64,000 bases of DNA from Methylobacterium durans. Its GTDB lineage: Bacteria; Pseudomonadota; Alphaproteobacteria; Rhizobiales; Beijerinckiaceae. A model generated the notes under the pieces. It had not been told where the DNA came from, did not search any database, and was given only the letters and a program-made list of their open reading frames with translations. Positions within the stretch are counted from its first letter, which is position 1. Every line of letters starts with the position of its first letter. The stretch is from the NCBI RefSeq assembly GCF_003173715.1, contig NZ_CP029550.1:3688501-3752500 (forward strand), written 5' to 3'. Below are positions 17,513 through 26,068 of the stretch, one piece after another. Both the position numbers and the translations under genes were made by a program.

Positions 17513-18598
17513 TCAGCGGATCGGCGCGGGCAGGCCCGCGCTCGCTTGGCGCTGCGGGGCAGCGGGCCCGACGGAGACGCGGGCGGCCCCGACCACGACG
17601 GCCTGGAGCGTCTTCTTCGAGGCGACGTTGAGCACGCTGACCGTCGACCCGAGGCGGCCGGCCTCGTTCGCCTGCCCCCGCATCGACAGGCTGACGCCCG
17701 GCGTCTCGTAGACGATGGTGACGGCCTCCCCGCGGCCGACGAGTTCCGGCGGCGCGGTGTCGCTCATGCGGAGGACCGTCCCGGCGGCGAGCGTGCGCTG
17801 GGCGACCTCGCCGGCGATGGCGGCGAGATTTCCTTGCGCGTCGGGCGGCGATCCCTCGCGGGGGCGGCGCTCGAGCGTGACGTCGGCGCTCGTGATCGGC
17901 TCGCCGCTCTTCACGGCGCGGGCGAGGACCGCGACCTCGCGCATCTCGACGACGAGGCCGGAGACGCGCAGCGAGGCCTGCCGCTCGCCGAGGCTGATCA
18001 GGCCCGAGACGCGGCGTGAGCGCGGCTCGTAGACCACGTCGAGGGCGGCGGCCGCGCCGTTCAGGTCGACGGGCGCGAGCAGCGTCGGCGTCTCGCCGTC
18101 GAGGCGGATGCTGAGCACGCGCGGATCGAGGCCCTGGCCCGTCTCGAGCGCCCGCTTCAGGGCGGCCTCGATCTCCGGGGCTCCGACGCGGCGGGCGGCC
18201 CGCTGGACGGCGATCTGCACGCGGCCGCCGGTCTCCACGGGGCCGAGCCCGAGCGCGGCGACCGCGTCGAGGATGCGGCGGCTCTGGATCGTGCCGGTGG
18301 CGCCGAGCGCTGGCGCCCGGAACAGGGGCTTGCCGGCGATGCCCGTGCCCGCTCCCTCGACGAGATCGCCGAGGGTCAGCACGTCGCCGCGGGCGGTCAC
18401 GTCGCCGCGCAGGCGGAGCGCGTCGGCCGCGAAGGCCGGCAGCGTGAAGTAACCGATGGCCGCGAGCGCGATCAGCGTGGCGGTGAGGCGCCCGAGCACG
18501 CCGACGGAGAGGGGCGCGACGCGCGGCTGCCTCTGATCGGCGAGAGCCAGCATCAGGTCGGTCGGGTTCGAGTCGAGGGGGTCGGCGAGAACGGGCAT
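17513..18598 (-). CDS. flgA: Flagellar P-ring assembly chaperone FlgA
   Basis: About 361 residues. There is a long N-terminal stretch with one membrane segment near 40-60 (ATLIALAAIGYFTLPAFA). The C-terminal SAF-type domain carries AVKSGEPITSADVTLERR and AAGTVLRMSDTAPPELVGRGEAVTIVYETPGVSLSMRGQANEAGRLG. Role: periplasmic chaperone for FlgI. It lies between flgG and flgH. Start chosen at ATG 18598; a GTG at 18607 is possible. Confidence 0.92.
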   Translation of the reverse strand: MPVLADPLDSNPTDLMLALADQRQPRVAPLSVGVLGRLTATLIALAAIGYFTLPAFAADALRLRGDVTARGDVLTLGDLVEGAGTGIAGKPLFRAPALGATGTIQSRRILDAVAALGLGPVETGGRVQIAVQRAARRVGAPEIEAALKRALETGQGLDPRVLSIRLDGETPTLLAPVDLNGAAAALDVVYEPRSRRVSGLISLGERQASLRVSGLVVEMREVAVLARAVKSGEPITSADVTLERRPREGSPPDAQGNLAAIAGEVAQRTLAAGTVLRMSDTAPPELVGRGEAVTIVYETPGVSLSMRGQANEAGRLGSTVSVLNVASKKTLQAVVVGAARVSVGPAAPQRQASAGLPAPIR

Positions 18599-18616
18599 CG
18601 TGCGCACGCTGTTCGG

Positions 18617-19408
18617 TTAGCTGCGGAACATCTGCGAGGTGGTGGAGAGCATCTGATCGGCGGCGGTCACGACCTTCGAGTTCATCTCGTAGGCGCGCTG
18701 CGCGGCGATCAGCGATGAGATCTCGGTGACGGCGTTGACGTTCGCCTCCTCAAGATAGGCCTGCTGCAGGTTGCCGAAGCCCTCCGAGCCCGGCAGGCCG
18801 TTGATGGCGGGTCCCGAGGCGGCCGTCTCGACGAACAGGTTGTCGCCGATCGATTCGAGGCCGACCTTGTTGACGAAGCGGGAGAGCTGGAACTGGCCGA
18901 GCGCCTGCGGCGCGGTCTGGCCCGGCAGCGTCGCCTGCACGGCGCCGGTGGCGCTGATCTGAACGGAGGTCGCGGTGTTCGGCACGGTGACGCCGGGATC
19001 GACGAGGTAGCCGTCGCGTGTCACGAGCTGCCCCTGCGCCGAGAGGTCGAACGAGCCGTCGCGGGTGTAGGCGGTGCGCCCGTCCGGCATGGTCACCCGG
19101 AAGTAGCCCTCGCCGCGGACCGCGACGTCGTAATCCTTCTCCGTCGAGGTCAGAGTCCCCTGCGACATGATCCGGGCCGTCGAAACCGTCTTCACGCCGG
19201 AGCCGAGGGCGAGGCCCGCCGGGAGCTGCGTGTTCTGGTCCGAGGTCGAGGAGCCGGACCGGCGCAGGTTCTGGTAGAGCAGATCCTGGAAATGCGGGGC
19301 CTGCCGTTTGTAGCCGGTGGTGCGCAGGTTCGCGATGTTGTTCGAGATGACCTGGACGTTGAGTTCCTGGGCCGCCATGCCGGTGGCAGCGGCGTAGAGG
19401 GCGCGCAT
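18617..19408 (-). CDS. flgG: Flagellar distal rod protein FlgG
   Basis: 263 residues, the family length. MRALYAAATGMAAQELNVQVISNNIANLRTTGYKRQ opens the protein, GEGYFRVTMPDGRTAYTRDGSF is central, and LEEANVNAVTEISSLIAAQRAYEMNSKVVTAADQM closes it. It forms the distal rod. It starts 18 bp after flgF in the same direction. Confidence 0.97.
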   Translation of the reverse strand: MRALYAAATGMAAQELNVQVISNNIANLRTTGYKRQAPHFQDLLYQNLRRSGSSTSDQNTQLPAGLALGSGVKTVSTARIMSQGTLTSTEKDYDVAVRGEGYFRVTMPDGRTAYTRDGSFDLSAQGQLVTRDGYLVDPGVTVPNTATSVQISATGAVQATLPGQTAPQALGQFQLSRFVNKVGLESIGDNLFVETAASGPAINGLPGSEGFGNLQQAYLEEANVNAVTEISSLIAAQRAYEMNSKVVTAADQMLSTTSQMFRS

Positions 19409-19426
19409 GTCGGCCTACTCCCGGGT

Positions 19427-20167
19427 TCAGGCGACGTCGGCGAGGCGGCGGATCGCCGTGCCCCGCAGATCGTCGAGGCGCGAGATCACACTGGAGACCA
19501 TCGCGTAGCTGCGGTTGACGTCCATCAGGCGGGTCATCTCGATGACTGGCTTGACGTTGGAGCGCTCGAGCGCCCCGGACTCGAGCCGGCCCGCGAGGCC
19601 GGCGGGCTGAGGCTGGTCGGCGGAGGAATAGAGGTTCGCGCCCTCGTTCTGGAGCCGTTGCGCGTTGGCGAAGGTGACGAGGCGGATGCGGCCGCGGATG
19701 CCGAGATTGGTCGAGACCGTGCCGTCCGGACCGATCGAGAGACCCGTCTCCTGGGGGTTGATCGCGATCGGGCCGGCCTCGCCCTGGACGGCGTAGCCAT
19801 CGCTCGTGACGAGGTTGCCCTGCGCATCGAGCTCGAAGGCGCCGTTGCGGGTGTAGCGCGGCCCCTGCGGTGTCTGCACCGTCAGGAAGGCGTCGCCCCG
19901 GATCGCCACATGGAGCGGGTTGCCCGTCTGCTCGATCGGTCCCTGGCCGAGATCGAGCACCGTGCCCTGATCGATCACGTAGGAGAGGCGCCGGTCCGAC
20001 GTCTTGAAGGAATCCGCGCTCGCCACCGGCATCAGATATTCCTGAAAGCGGGTGTTGCGGGCCTTGAAACCGGTGGTCGAGACGTTCGCCATGTTGTTGG
20101 CGATCACGTCGAGCTCGCGCTGGAGCGCGACCTGGCTCGACGTACCGACGAAGAGGGCGTTCTGCAT
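19427..20167 (-). CDS. flgF: Flagellar rod protein FlgF
   Basis: 246 residues from ATG 20167 (MQNALFVGTSSQVALQRELDVIANNMANVSTTGFKARN). It contains the RGDAFLTVQTPQGPRYTRNGAF block and a C-terminal VNRSYAMVSSVISRLDD helix. It is a proximal rod protein. First gene of the flgF-flgG-flgA-flgH operon. An earlier in-frame start at 20227 overlaps the candidate sigma-54 promoter and lacks conservation. Confidence 0.95.
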   Translation of the reverse strand: MQNALFVGTSSQVALQRELDVIANNMANVSTTGFKARNTRFQEYLMPVASADSFKTSDRRLSYVIDQGTVLDLGQGPIEQTGNPLHVAIRGDAFLTVQTPQGPRYTRNGAFELDAQGNLVTSDGYAVQGEAGPIAINPQETGLSIGPDGTVSTNLGIRGRIRLVTFANAQRLQNEGANLYSSADQPQPAGLAGRLESGALERSNVKPVIEMTRLMDVNRSYAMVSSVISRLDDLRGTAIRRLADVA

Positions 20168-20211
20168 CGCTTGAACCCGGACCGGCGCGGGCGGCGCCGT
20201 TAACGTTACCC

Positions 20212-20226
20212 GCATCCGGCGTGCCA
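20212..20226 (-). promoter_or_regulatory. Candidate sigma-54 promoter for flgF operon
   Basis: Minus strand TGGCACGCCGGATGC fits TGGCACG-N4-TTGC with one mismatch (ATGC) and exact 12-bp spacing. It lies 45 bp before the flgF ATG. The Caulobacter flgF operon is RpoN-dependent. Confidence 0.55.
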
Positions 20227-20342
20227 ACAGGCAAAGGTTCCGTTTCGCTCTTTATCGCAATGGTTTGCGACGCAGGCGCCCATCCCCCGACTGTGTCCCG
20301 GATGCGCCTCCCGGCAAACATCGCCCGGCAGGAATTGCCGGC

Positions 20343-20357
20343 TTAACCGGTCATTAA
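20343..20357 (+). promoter_or_regulatory. CtrA box upstream of fliL
   Basis: TTAACCGGTCATTAACC is a perfect TTAA-N7-TTAA site with the favoured trailing CC. It lies about 82 bp before the fliL ATG. In Caulobacter the fliL operon is a class II flagellar promoter bound by CtrA. Confidence 0.75.
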
Positions 20358-20438
20358 CCGTACGCGCGAATACCTGATCGTAGGACCGGACTCCGCACAC
20401 AACCCGCGGTTCCGGCGCCGGAGCTCCGAAGACGCGTC

Positions 20439-20951
20439 ATGGCCAAGAAGCCGAAGAAGGCGCCCGCCGAAGGCGAGGGCGGTGAGGGCGAAGCCCCGAA
20501 AAGCAAGAAGAAGCTCGTCGTCATCGCCGTCGCGGCCCTGCTCGCAATCGGTGGAGGCGGCGGCTTCTTCGTCATGAAGAAGCGGGCCGCGGCCCACGCC
20601 GAGGCAGAGCAGGCCGCCCAGCCGGTGGAAGTGCGCAAGACGGCCGTCTTCCTCGACGTGCGTGAGATGGTGCTCAACCTCACCCCCGAACTCGGTCAGG
20701 ACAAGGCGCGCTTCGCCAAGCTCCGGATCGCGCTCGAGCTGCGCGACGCCAAGGTCGAGGCCGAGGTGAAACCGCTGATGCCGCGGGTCGAGGACACGCT
20801 TCAGGTCTACATGCGGGAGATCCGTGCGAGCGACCTCTCCGGCTCGATCGGCCTCTACCGGCTGCGCGAGGAATTGCTGCGGCGGGTCAACATCGCGCTG
20901 CACCCTGCGCGGGTCGAGGCGGTGCTCTTCAAGGACGTGATCATCCAGTAG
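20439..20951 (+). CDS. fliL: Flagellar basal body-associated protein FliL
   Basis: 170 residues. A Lys-rich cytoplasmic start is followed by one membrane helix (KLVVIAVAALLAIGGGGGFFVM), then the periplasmic FliL domain (VFLDVREMVLNLTPELGQDKARFAKLRIALELRD) and a C terminus LLRRVNIALHPARVEAVLFKDVIIQ. It stabilises the stator near the motor. It starts a fliL-fliM-DUF6468-motE-like operon with a CtrA box upstream. Confidence 0.95.
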   Translation: MAKKPKKAPAEGEGGEGEAPKSKKKLVVIAVAALLAIGGGGGFFVMKKRAAAHAEAEQAAQPVEVRKTAVFLDVREMVLNLTPELGQDKARFAKLRIALELRDAKVEAEVKPLMPRVEDTLQVYMREIRASDLSGSIGLYRLREELLRRVNIALHPARVEAVLFKDVIIQ

Positions 20952-20969
20952 CGGATTGTCGAGAGCACC

Positions 20970-22187
20970 ATGGAACCCGACGATCCCAATATGGAGGACG
21001 ACTGGTCCGCCGCGCTGCTCGAGCAGAACGGCGAGGGCGGGGGCGACGCGTCGCTCGCCGAGGAATGGGGTGCGGCGCTGGCCGAGCAGGGCACCACCCG
21101 CAACGCCAGCGACGTCGCCGCCGAGTGGGCGACGATGATCGAGGATGGGGAGACCGACAATCTCCCCGAACTCGCCGGCAACGACCGCATCCTCAACCAG
21201 GAAGAGATTGACGGCGTCCTCGGCTTCTCGCTGCGCGAGCTGTCGGCGTCGGGCGCGGGCGGCGTGCGTGCCATCGTCGATTCGGGCGTCGTTCAGTACG
21301 AACGCCTGCCCATGCTGGAGATCGTCTTCGACCGGATGATCCGGTTGCTGTCGACCAGCTTGCGCAACTTCTTCCAGGACAACGTCGAGGTCACGCTCGA
21401 CAACATCACCTCTGTTCGGTTCGGCGATTACCTCAATGCGATCCCGCTGCCGACCCTGCTCGGCGTCTTCCGGGCGGATGCGTGGGAGAATTCCGGCCTC
21501 GTCACGGTCGAGTCGAATCTCGCCTACTCGACCCTCGATCTTCTGCTCGGCGGCAAGCGCGGCGGCTCGTCGAGCCGGCTCGACGGGCGGCCCTTCACGA
21601 CGATCGAGATGCAGCTCGTACGGCGCCTCGTCGAGATCATCCTCGGCGACCTGGAGCTGTCGTTCCAGCCGCTCTCGCCGGTGCGGTTCCTGATCGACCG
21701 GATCGAGACGAACCCGCGCTTCGCCACGATCACGCGGCCCGCCAACGCTGCGATCCTGATCGGCCTGCGCCTCGACATGGACGGGCGCGGCGGCCTCCTG
21801 CAGATCCTGTTTCCCTACGCGACGATCGAGCCGATCCGTGAACTGCTCATGCAGAGCTTCATGGGTGAGAAGCTCGGGCGCGATCAGGTCTGGGAAGGCC
21901 ATCTCGCCACCGAGATCTGGCAGGCGGACGTCACGATGGACGCCGTGCTGCATGAGATGATGCTGCCCCTGAAGCGCGTTATGGCGCTGAAGGTCGGCGA
22001 TACCCTGATGTTCGACGCCAAGCCCACGGACCTGATCACCGTCCGCTGCGGCGACTGGGCCCTGACGCAGGGCCGGATCGGGCGGGTCGACGACAACATC
22101 GCGGTGCAGGTGACGCGGCCCCTGCGCCGCTCGCGCACCACGCTGCAGGCCTTCGAAGCCTCGATGAACAATCGTAACGACGGGTAG
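20970..22187 (+). CDS. fliM: Flagellar motor switch protein FliM
   Basis: 405 residues against about 334 in E. coli. The CheY-P-binding motif is ILNQEEIDGVLGFS near residue 75. The FliM middle domain (YERLPMLEIVFDRMIRLLSTSLRNFF) and the C-terminal SpoA-like domain (LMFDAKPTDLITVRCGDWALTQGRIGRVDDNIAVQV) follow. The first 70 residues are an acidic extension with three Trp-centred repeats (EDDWSAALLEQ, EEWGAALAEQ, AEWATMIEDG). It sits at the cytoplasmic C-ring. Confidence 0.96.
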   Translation: MEPDDPNMEDDWSAALLEQNGEGGGDASLAEEWGAALAEQGTTRNASDVAAEWATMIEDGETDNLPELAGNDRILNQEEIDGVLGFSLRELSASGAGGVRAIVDSGVVQYERLPMLEIVFDRMIRLLSTSLRNFFQDNVEVTLDNITSVRFGDYLNAIPLPTLLGVFRADAWENSGLVTVESNLAYSTLDLLLGGKRGGSSSRLDGRPFTTIEMQLVRRLVEIILGDLELSFQPLSPVRFLIDRIETNPRFATITRPANAAILIGLRLDMDGRGGLLQILFPYATIEPIRELLMQSFMGEKLGRDQVWEGHLATEIWQADVTMDAVLHEMMLPLKRVMALKVGDTLMFDAKPTDLITVRCGDWALTQGRIGRVDDNIAVQVTRPLRRSRTTLQAFEASMNNRNDG

Positions 22188-22191
22188 CGTC

Positions 22192-22704
22192 ATGAGTCTC
22201 CTGGTCACGCTCCTCGCGGATGTCCTCGTCGCCGTGCTCCTCATGGCGACGATCGTGACCTCGCTCCGGCTCTCGCGCCGGATCGCGCAGCTCAAGGGCG
22301 ACGAGGCGGCGCTCCGCCAGACGATCGGCGACCTGATGGTGGCGACGAGCAATGCCGAGCGGGCGATCGTCGGTCTGCGCGGCGCGCTCGCCGAGGGCGA
22401 TCGGACCCTGGCCGAGCGCCTCGGCACCGCCGAGCGCTACGCAACCGACATCGCGGCGCAGGTCCAGGCCGGCGAGGGCGTGATCGCCCGGATTGGCGCG
22501 ATCGTCGCCGAGTTCCGGTCGGCGGCCCAGATCCAGCCGCGAGCCGCCTTTCGGCCCGAGCCTGCCCCCGAGCCCGCTCCGCCGGTCGTCGCCGCACCCG
22601 CGATTCCCGAGAGCCCGAACGGCGAGCGTCTCGGCGCCGCTGCCGCCGCGGCGCTCGCGATGTCCGAGCGGGCGCTGAGCCGCATCCGGAGCCGCGCCGC
22701 ATGA
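22192..22704 (+). CDS. DUF6468-type flagellar-operon membrane protein
   Basis: 170 residues: an N-terminal membrane helix (LLVTLLADVLVAVLLMATIVTSL), a coiled-coil region to about residue 110, then a Pro/Ala-rich stretch and a short Arg-rich helix. The family is known only from its position between fliM and the MotE-like gene. It starts 4 bp after fliM and its stop overlaps the next ATG (ATGA). Inference: a motor- or stator-associated factor. Confidence 0.75.
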   Translation: MSLLVTLLADVLVAVLLMATIVTSLRLSRRIAQLKGDEAALRQTIGDLMVATSNAERAIVGLRGALAEGDRTLAERLGTAERYATDIAAQVQAGEGVIARIGAIVAEFRSAAQIQPRAAFRPEPAPEPAPPVVAAPAIPESPNGERLGAAAAAALAMSERALSRIRSRAA

Positions 22705-23564
22705 GCGAGAAGCCTGCCACGGGCACAATTGCGACCGGCACGACCGCAACCCCGCCCAGCGCTTCGGGTCTCGCGAAGGCCGCCCGGGCCCGCACGCCCC
22801 TCGGTCGTGCCCGCAGCCGCCCGCAGCGCCCGTTCCGTCTGCGCCTGATCGACGCCGTGACGCTCGCGGCCGGCGGGCTTCTCGTGCTGAAGCTCGTCGC
22901 GATCGGCACCGATATCGACAGGCCCGGCGCCGACCTGCCGAGCTTCGCCCGCGTCCTGGCCGAGGCCCGGACCGGCTACGAGCCGCTGGACCCGACCACC
23001 ACGGGGTCCGTCAGCGCGAAGGAGCCGGAGAAGGAGAAGCCGCCGGAGCCGCCGCCGCAAGCGCAGCCGCCGATGCCCGAGCCGGTCTCGCCGGCCGAGC
23101 GCGCGATCCTGGAAAAGCTCGGCGCCCGGCGCGATGCGCTGAAGCAGCGCAGCCAGGATCTCGACCTGCGCGAGCAGATGCTGGGCGAGGCCGAACGCAA
23201 GCTCGAGAGCGGGCTCACCGATCTCAAGCAGGCGGAGGACAAGGCCGACACGGGAGGCGTGAAGCGCGCCGAGGCCGAGAAGGCGGGCCTGCGCAACATC
23301 GTCACGATGTACGAGACGATGAAGCCGAAGGACGCCGCCCGCGTCTTCGACCGGCTCAACCACGACGTGCTGGTGCCGATCGTGCTCGCGATGAACCCGC
23401 GCAAGATGGCCGAGGTGCTCGCGGTGATGCAGCCCGACGCGGCCGAGAAGCTGACCGTGGCGCTCGCCAACCGCGCCCGCGGTACTGCCGGGCCGCAGGC
23501 CCAGGCCAGCGCCGGTCCGGCATTGCCGCCGAACGAATTGCCGGCGATCGAGCCGGGACGTTAG
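22701..23564 (+). CDS. MotE-like protein (MgtE N-domain family)
   Basis: 287 residues with a membrane helix near 50-65, a Pro/Glu linker, a coiled coil (about 130-190), then TMYETMKPKDAARVFDRLNHDVLVPIVLAMNPRKMAEVLAVMQPDAAEKLTVALAN. This resembles the MgtE intracellular N domain found in MotE, the rhizobial MotC chaperone. The order fliL-fliM-DUF6468-this gene is typical of alphaproteobacteria. Likely periplasmic, linked to the motor. Confidence 0.8.
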   Translation: MSEKPATGTIATGTTATPPSASGLAKAARARTPLGRARSRPQRPFRLRLIDAVTLAAGGLLVLKLVAIGTDIDRPGADLPSFARVLAEARTGYEPLDPTTTGSVSAKEPEKEKPPEPPPQAQPPMPEPVSPAERAILEKLGARRDALKQRSQDLDLREQMLGEAERKLESGLTDLKQAEDKADTGGVKRAEAEKAGLRNIVTMYETMKPKDAARVFDRLNHDVLVPIVLAMNPRKMAEVLAVMQPDAAEKLTVALANRARGTAGPQAQASAGPALPPNELPAIEPGR

Positions 23565-23612
23565 GGCGATCCGCGCAGGCTCTCTCAAGGGCGAGGGAGC
23601 CCGCCGTTCCTG

Positions 23613-24164
23613 TCAGGCGGCGCGTCGTCGCGCCTCGGCCGCGACGGCCGGCACGGCCTCCGTCGAGGCGGGGATGCCGGTCGGGCGCACCAAGCCCTCC
23701 GCTCCGGCCAGTGCATCCGCCCGCAATTCGAGGCCGAGGAAGCGCTCCCGCTCGAACGGGCCGGGCAGCCACAGGCCGGCGGCCGCGTCCGGCGTGAAGC
23801 CGAAGCGGGCATAATAGGGCGCGTCGCCGACGAGCAGCACCGCGCCGTGCCCGAGCGCCTCGGCGCGGCCGAGGGCGGCGTGCATCATCACCTTGCCGAG
23901 GCCCTGGCCATGGATAGCCGGATCGACCGCGAGCGGCCCGAGGAGGAGGGCCGGACGGGCGGGGCCCGCTTCGACGTGCCAGAGCCGCACGGTGCCGACG
24001 AGCCGCCCGCGGCGCGTCGCGGTCAGCGCGAGTCCGCGCGCCGGCAGGCGTCCCTCGCGCAGGCGCTCGGAGGTCTTGGCGAAGCGGGATGAGCCGAAGC
24101 AGGCATCGAGCAGGCGCTCGCGCCCTGCGACGTCGCTCAGGTGCTCTTCGCGGATCTCAATCAC
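23613..24164 (-). CDS. GNAT-family N-acetyltransferase
   Basis: 183 residues. The acetyl-CoA loop is LGPLAVDPAIHGQGLGKVMMHAAL (Q/RxxGxG/A type) near residues 78-100, followed by LLVGDAPYYARFGFTPDAA. This arrangement is YhbS-like. It lies 145 bp downstream of the ornithine decarboxylase-type gene in the same direction, so a role in polyamine metabolism is possible but not shown. The C-terminal 20 residues are Ala/Arg-rich. Confidence 0.87.
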   Translation of the reverse strand: MIEIREEHLSDVAGRERLLDACFGSSRFAKTSERLREGRLPARGLALTATRRGRLVGTVRLWHVEAGPARPALLLGPLAVDPAIHGQGLGKVMMHAALGRAEALGHGAVLLVGDAPYYARFGFTPDAAAGLWLPGPFERERFLGLELRADALAGAEGLVRPTGIPASTEAVPAVAAEARRRAA

Positions 24165-24309
24165 GGCCGTGGCCTCCCGGAGGTTCTGGGGAGATGCGAC
24201 AGCCCTCGCACCCGCCTCGTTCTCGAGGCCGGCCGTCCGGGACGGTGAGGTTCGGATGGGCGCAGGCGATGCGCTGGAGCCGGGCGGGTTGGGCCGCCCG
24301 GGTTCGCTG

Positions 24310-25476
24310 TCAGATCACGATCTGCTCGAGCGGTGGGAAGCCGTTGAAGGCCACCGCAGCGTAGGTCGTGGTGTAGGCGCCCGCTCCCTCGATCAGGACC
24401 TTCTCGCCAATCGAGAGGGAGACCGGGAGTGGGTAGTGCACCTTCTCGTAGAGGACGTCGGCGGAGTCGCAGGTCGGACCGGCGAGGACGCAGGGCGCCA
24501 TCCGGTCCTCGTCGTGATCGGTCCGGATCGCGTAGCGGATCGACTCGTCCATCGTCTCGGCGAGACCGCCGAACTTGCCGATGTCGAGGTAGACCCAGCG
24601 CACTTCGTCCTCGGCATCGGACTTCTTCGAGACGAGCACGACCTCGGCCTCGATGATGCCGGCATTGCCGACCATTCCGCGGCCCGGCTCGATGATGGTC
24701 TCGGGGATCTGGTTGCCGAAGTGCTTGGTGAGCGCCCGGAAGATCGCGTCGCCGTAGGATTCCACGCCCGGCACCTGCTTAAGGTACTTGGTGGGGAAGC
24801 CGCCGCCGAGGTTGACCATCGAGAGGCCGATGCCCCGCAGTGCGCATTCGCGGAAGATCATGGAGGCGGAGGCAAGCGCTCCGTCCCAAGCTTCCGTGTT
24901 CGCCTGCTGCGATCCCACATGGAACGACACGCCGTAGGCGTGGAGCCCCTGCCGGTGGGCGTGCTCCAGCACGCCGACCGCCATCTCCGGCACGCAGCCG
25001 AACTTGCGCGAGAGCGGCCACTCGGCGCCCGCGCCGTCGCAGAGGATGCGGCAGAACACCTTCACGTCGCCGAGCTCGATATCCGACGCCTCGGCTGCGC
25101 GAACGATCTTCCCGACCTCGGCCTCGCAATCGACGGCGAAGAGGCGCACGCCGAGCTTGAGGGCGCGGCCGATGCAGCGCTCCTTCTTGATGGTGTTGCC
25201 GAAGGAGATGCGATCCGCGGTGGCGCCGGCAGCGAGCGCCATCTCGATCTCGACAACCGAGGCCGTATCGAAGCAGGAGCCCATCTCGGCGAGGAGCCGC
25301 AGCACCTCCGGCGCCGGGTTCGCCTTTACCGCGTAGAAGACGCGGGTGTCGGGTAGCGCGCGGGCGAACGCGGTGTAGTTCTCGCGCACGACGTCGAGGT
25401 CGAGGACCATCACGGGTCCCTCGTCGCGGCCGAGGTCGCGGCGTGCGCGCAGGAAGTCGCGGATGCGATCGGTCAT
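24310..25476 (-). CDS. Type III PLP-dependent ornithine/lysine decarboxylase
   Basis: 388 residues, a fold-type III (alanine-racemase-like) decarboxylase. The PLP lysine is in FYAVKANPAPEVL (about residue 50), and then come FDTASVVEIE, SFGNTIKKE, SFHVGSQ, GGGFPTKY, EPGRGMVG and the second-subunit site AGPTCDSADVLYE with Cys/Asp. It makes putrescine (or cadaverine) in polyamine synthesis. A long 5' leader with an upstream ORF precedes it. Which diamine substrate is preferred cannot be told by eye. Confidence 0.93.
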   Translation of the reverse strand: MTDRIRDFLRARRDLGRDEGPVMVLDLDVVRENYTAFARALPDTRVFYAVKANPAPEVLRLLAEMGSCFDTASVVEIEMALAAGATADRISFGNTIKKERCIGRALKLGVRLFAVDCEAEVGKIVRAAEASDIELGDVKVFCRILCDGAGAEWPLSRKFGCVPEMAVGVLEHAHRQGLHAYGVSFHVGSQQANTEAWDGALASASMIFRECALRGIGLSMVNLGGGFPTKYLKQVPGVESYGDAIFRALTKHFGNQIPETIIEPGRGMVGNAGIIEAEVVLVSKKSDAEDEVRWVYLDIGKFGGLAETMDESIRYAIRTDHDEDRMAPCVLAGPTCDSADVLYEKVHYPLPVSLSIGEKVLIEGAGAYTTTYAAVAFNGFPPLEQIVI

Positions 25477-25960
25477 GGACGTCCCCACCACAGGTTCGCA
25501 GGCGCCCTCACGCGGGGCGCGATGTCGAATGTCTGGCGGCCGATAACGACCGCCGGCGTCAGGGGGCGATGCGTCGCGCGGGCTCGCGTGCTTTGGAGAC
25601 ACGCAATACCGAGCGGGCGCAGAGCACCCGGAAGCTGCCGTGGATTGGAAGGGGAGACCCCAACCGCACGCCGGGCAAAGAGAAACAAGCCTCTTCGGTG
25701 CCGGCCTTTGGAGGGCCGACGAGACCAAAAAAGCCCGTTCGTCGTTGCTTTAAGCTGCGTCCCCCGTGGAGAGCGGGGTTCGCCGGTTTCGCCTCCGGCT
25801 GCCGGTTGTTGTCGGGGTCCGGTGTTGCCACCTGGATGCCGGCCGGAGGGAATCCACCCTTTCGACCATCGATCCTTTAAGACCCCTGGCGGCTGTCCGG
25901 CAGTTGACCGGATGCCCACCAACCGACACGCGGCCACAGGCACGTGCGAAATTGGGCAAG
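25477..25960 (-). promoter_or_regulatory. Long structured 5' leader of the ornithine decarboxylase gene (candidate speF-type element)
   Basis: About 480 bases with no convincing full-length gene precede the decarboxylase. On the minus strand there is an upstream ORF (25869-25750), then 5 bases after its stop a hairpin CGACGA/TCGTCG (25744-25717) whose loop has a U6 run, then GGCC-CUCCAAA-GGCC (25717-25703). Alphaproteobacterial genes of this family are known to carry the speF RNA motif, and enterobacterial speF is controlled by the arrest peptide SpeFL. The identity as speF is inferred from position and architecture, not matched to a model. Confidence 0.5.
25750..25869 (-). CDS. Candidate leader peptide upstream of the decarboxylase
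   Basis: 39-codon frame with a good ribosome site (AAAGGA, 3 bases before ATG). The peptide is Arg/Thr-rich (MVERVDSLRPASRWQHR at the start), ending TPLSTGDAA, with its stop just before a predicted hairpin. It overlaps another small frame (25831-25559) in a different phase that reads through the hairpins. Inference: translation of one or both could sense polyamine or ornithine level. Confidence 0.4.
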   Translation of the reverse strand: MVERVDSLRPASRWQHRTPTTTGSRRRNRRTPLSTGDAA

Positions 25961-26068
25961 CGCGATATACGTGCGGCGGCCTCCCGTCACAAGGGAAAAA
26001 CGCGGCCGTAGGCCCGGAAATCCCCGCTCTTTCACGGATTTGTTGCAGAAACGCCGCGGCGTCCCACG

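Noticed and set aside
20327..20338. Possible sigma-54 site upstream of fliL (CGGCAGGAATTGCC)
   Set aside because: The GG and GC dinucleotides are 10 bp apart, not 12; a CtrA box nearby explains the promoter better.
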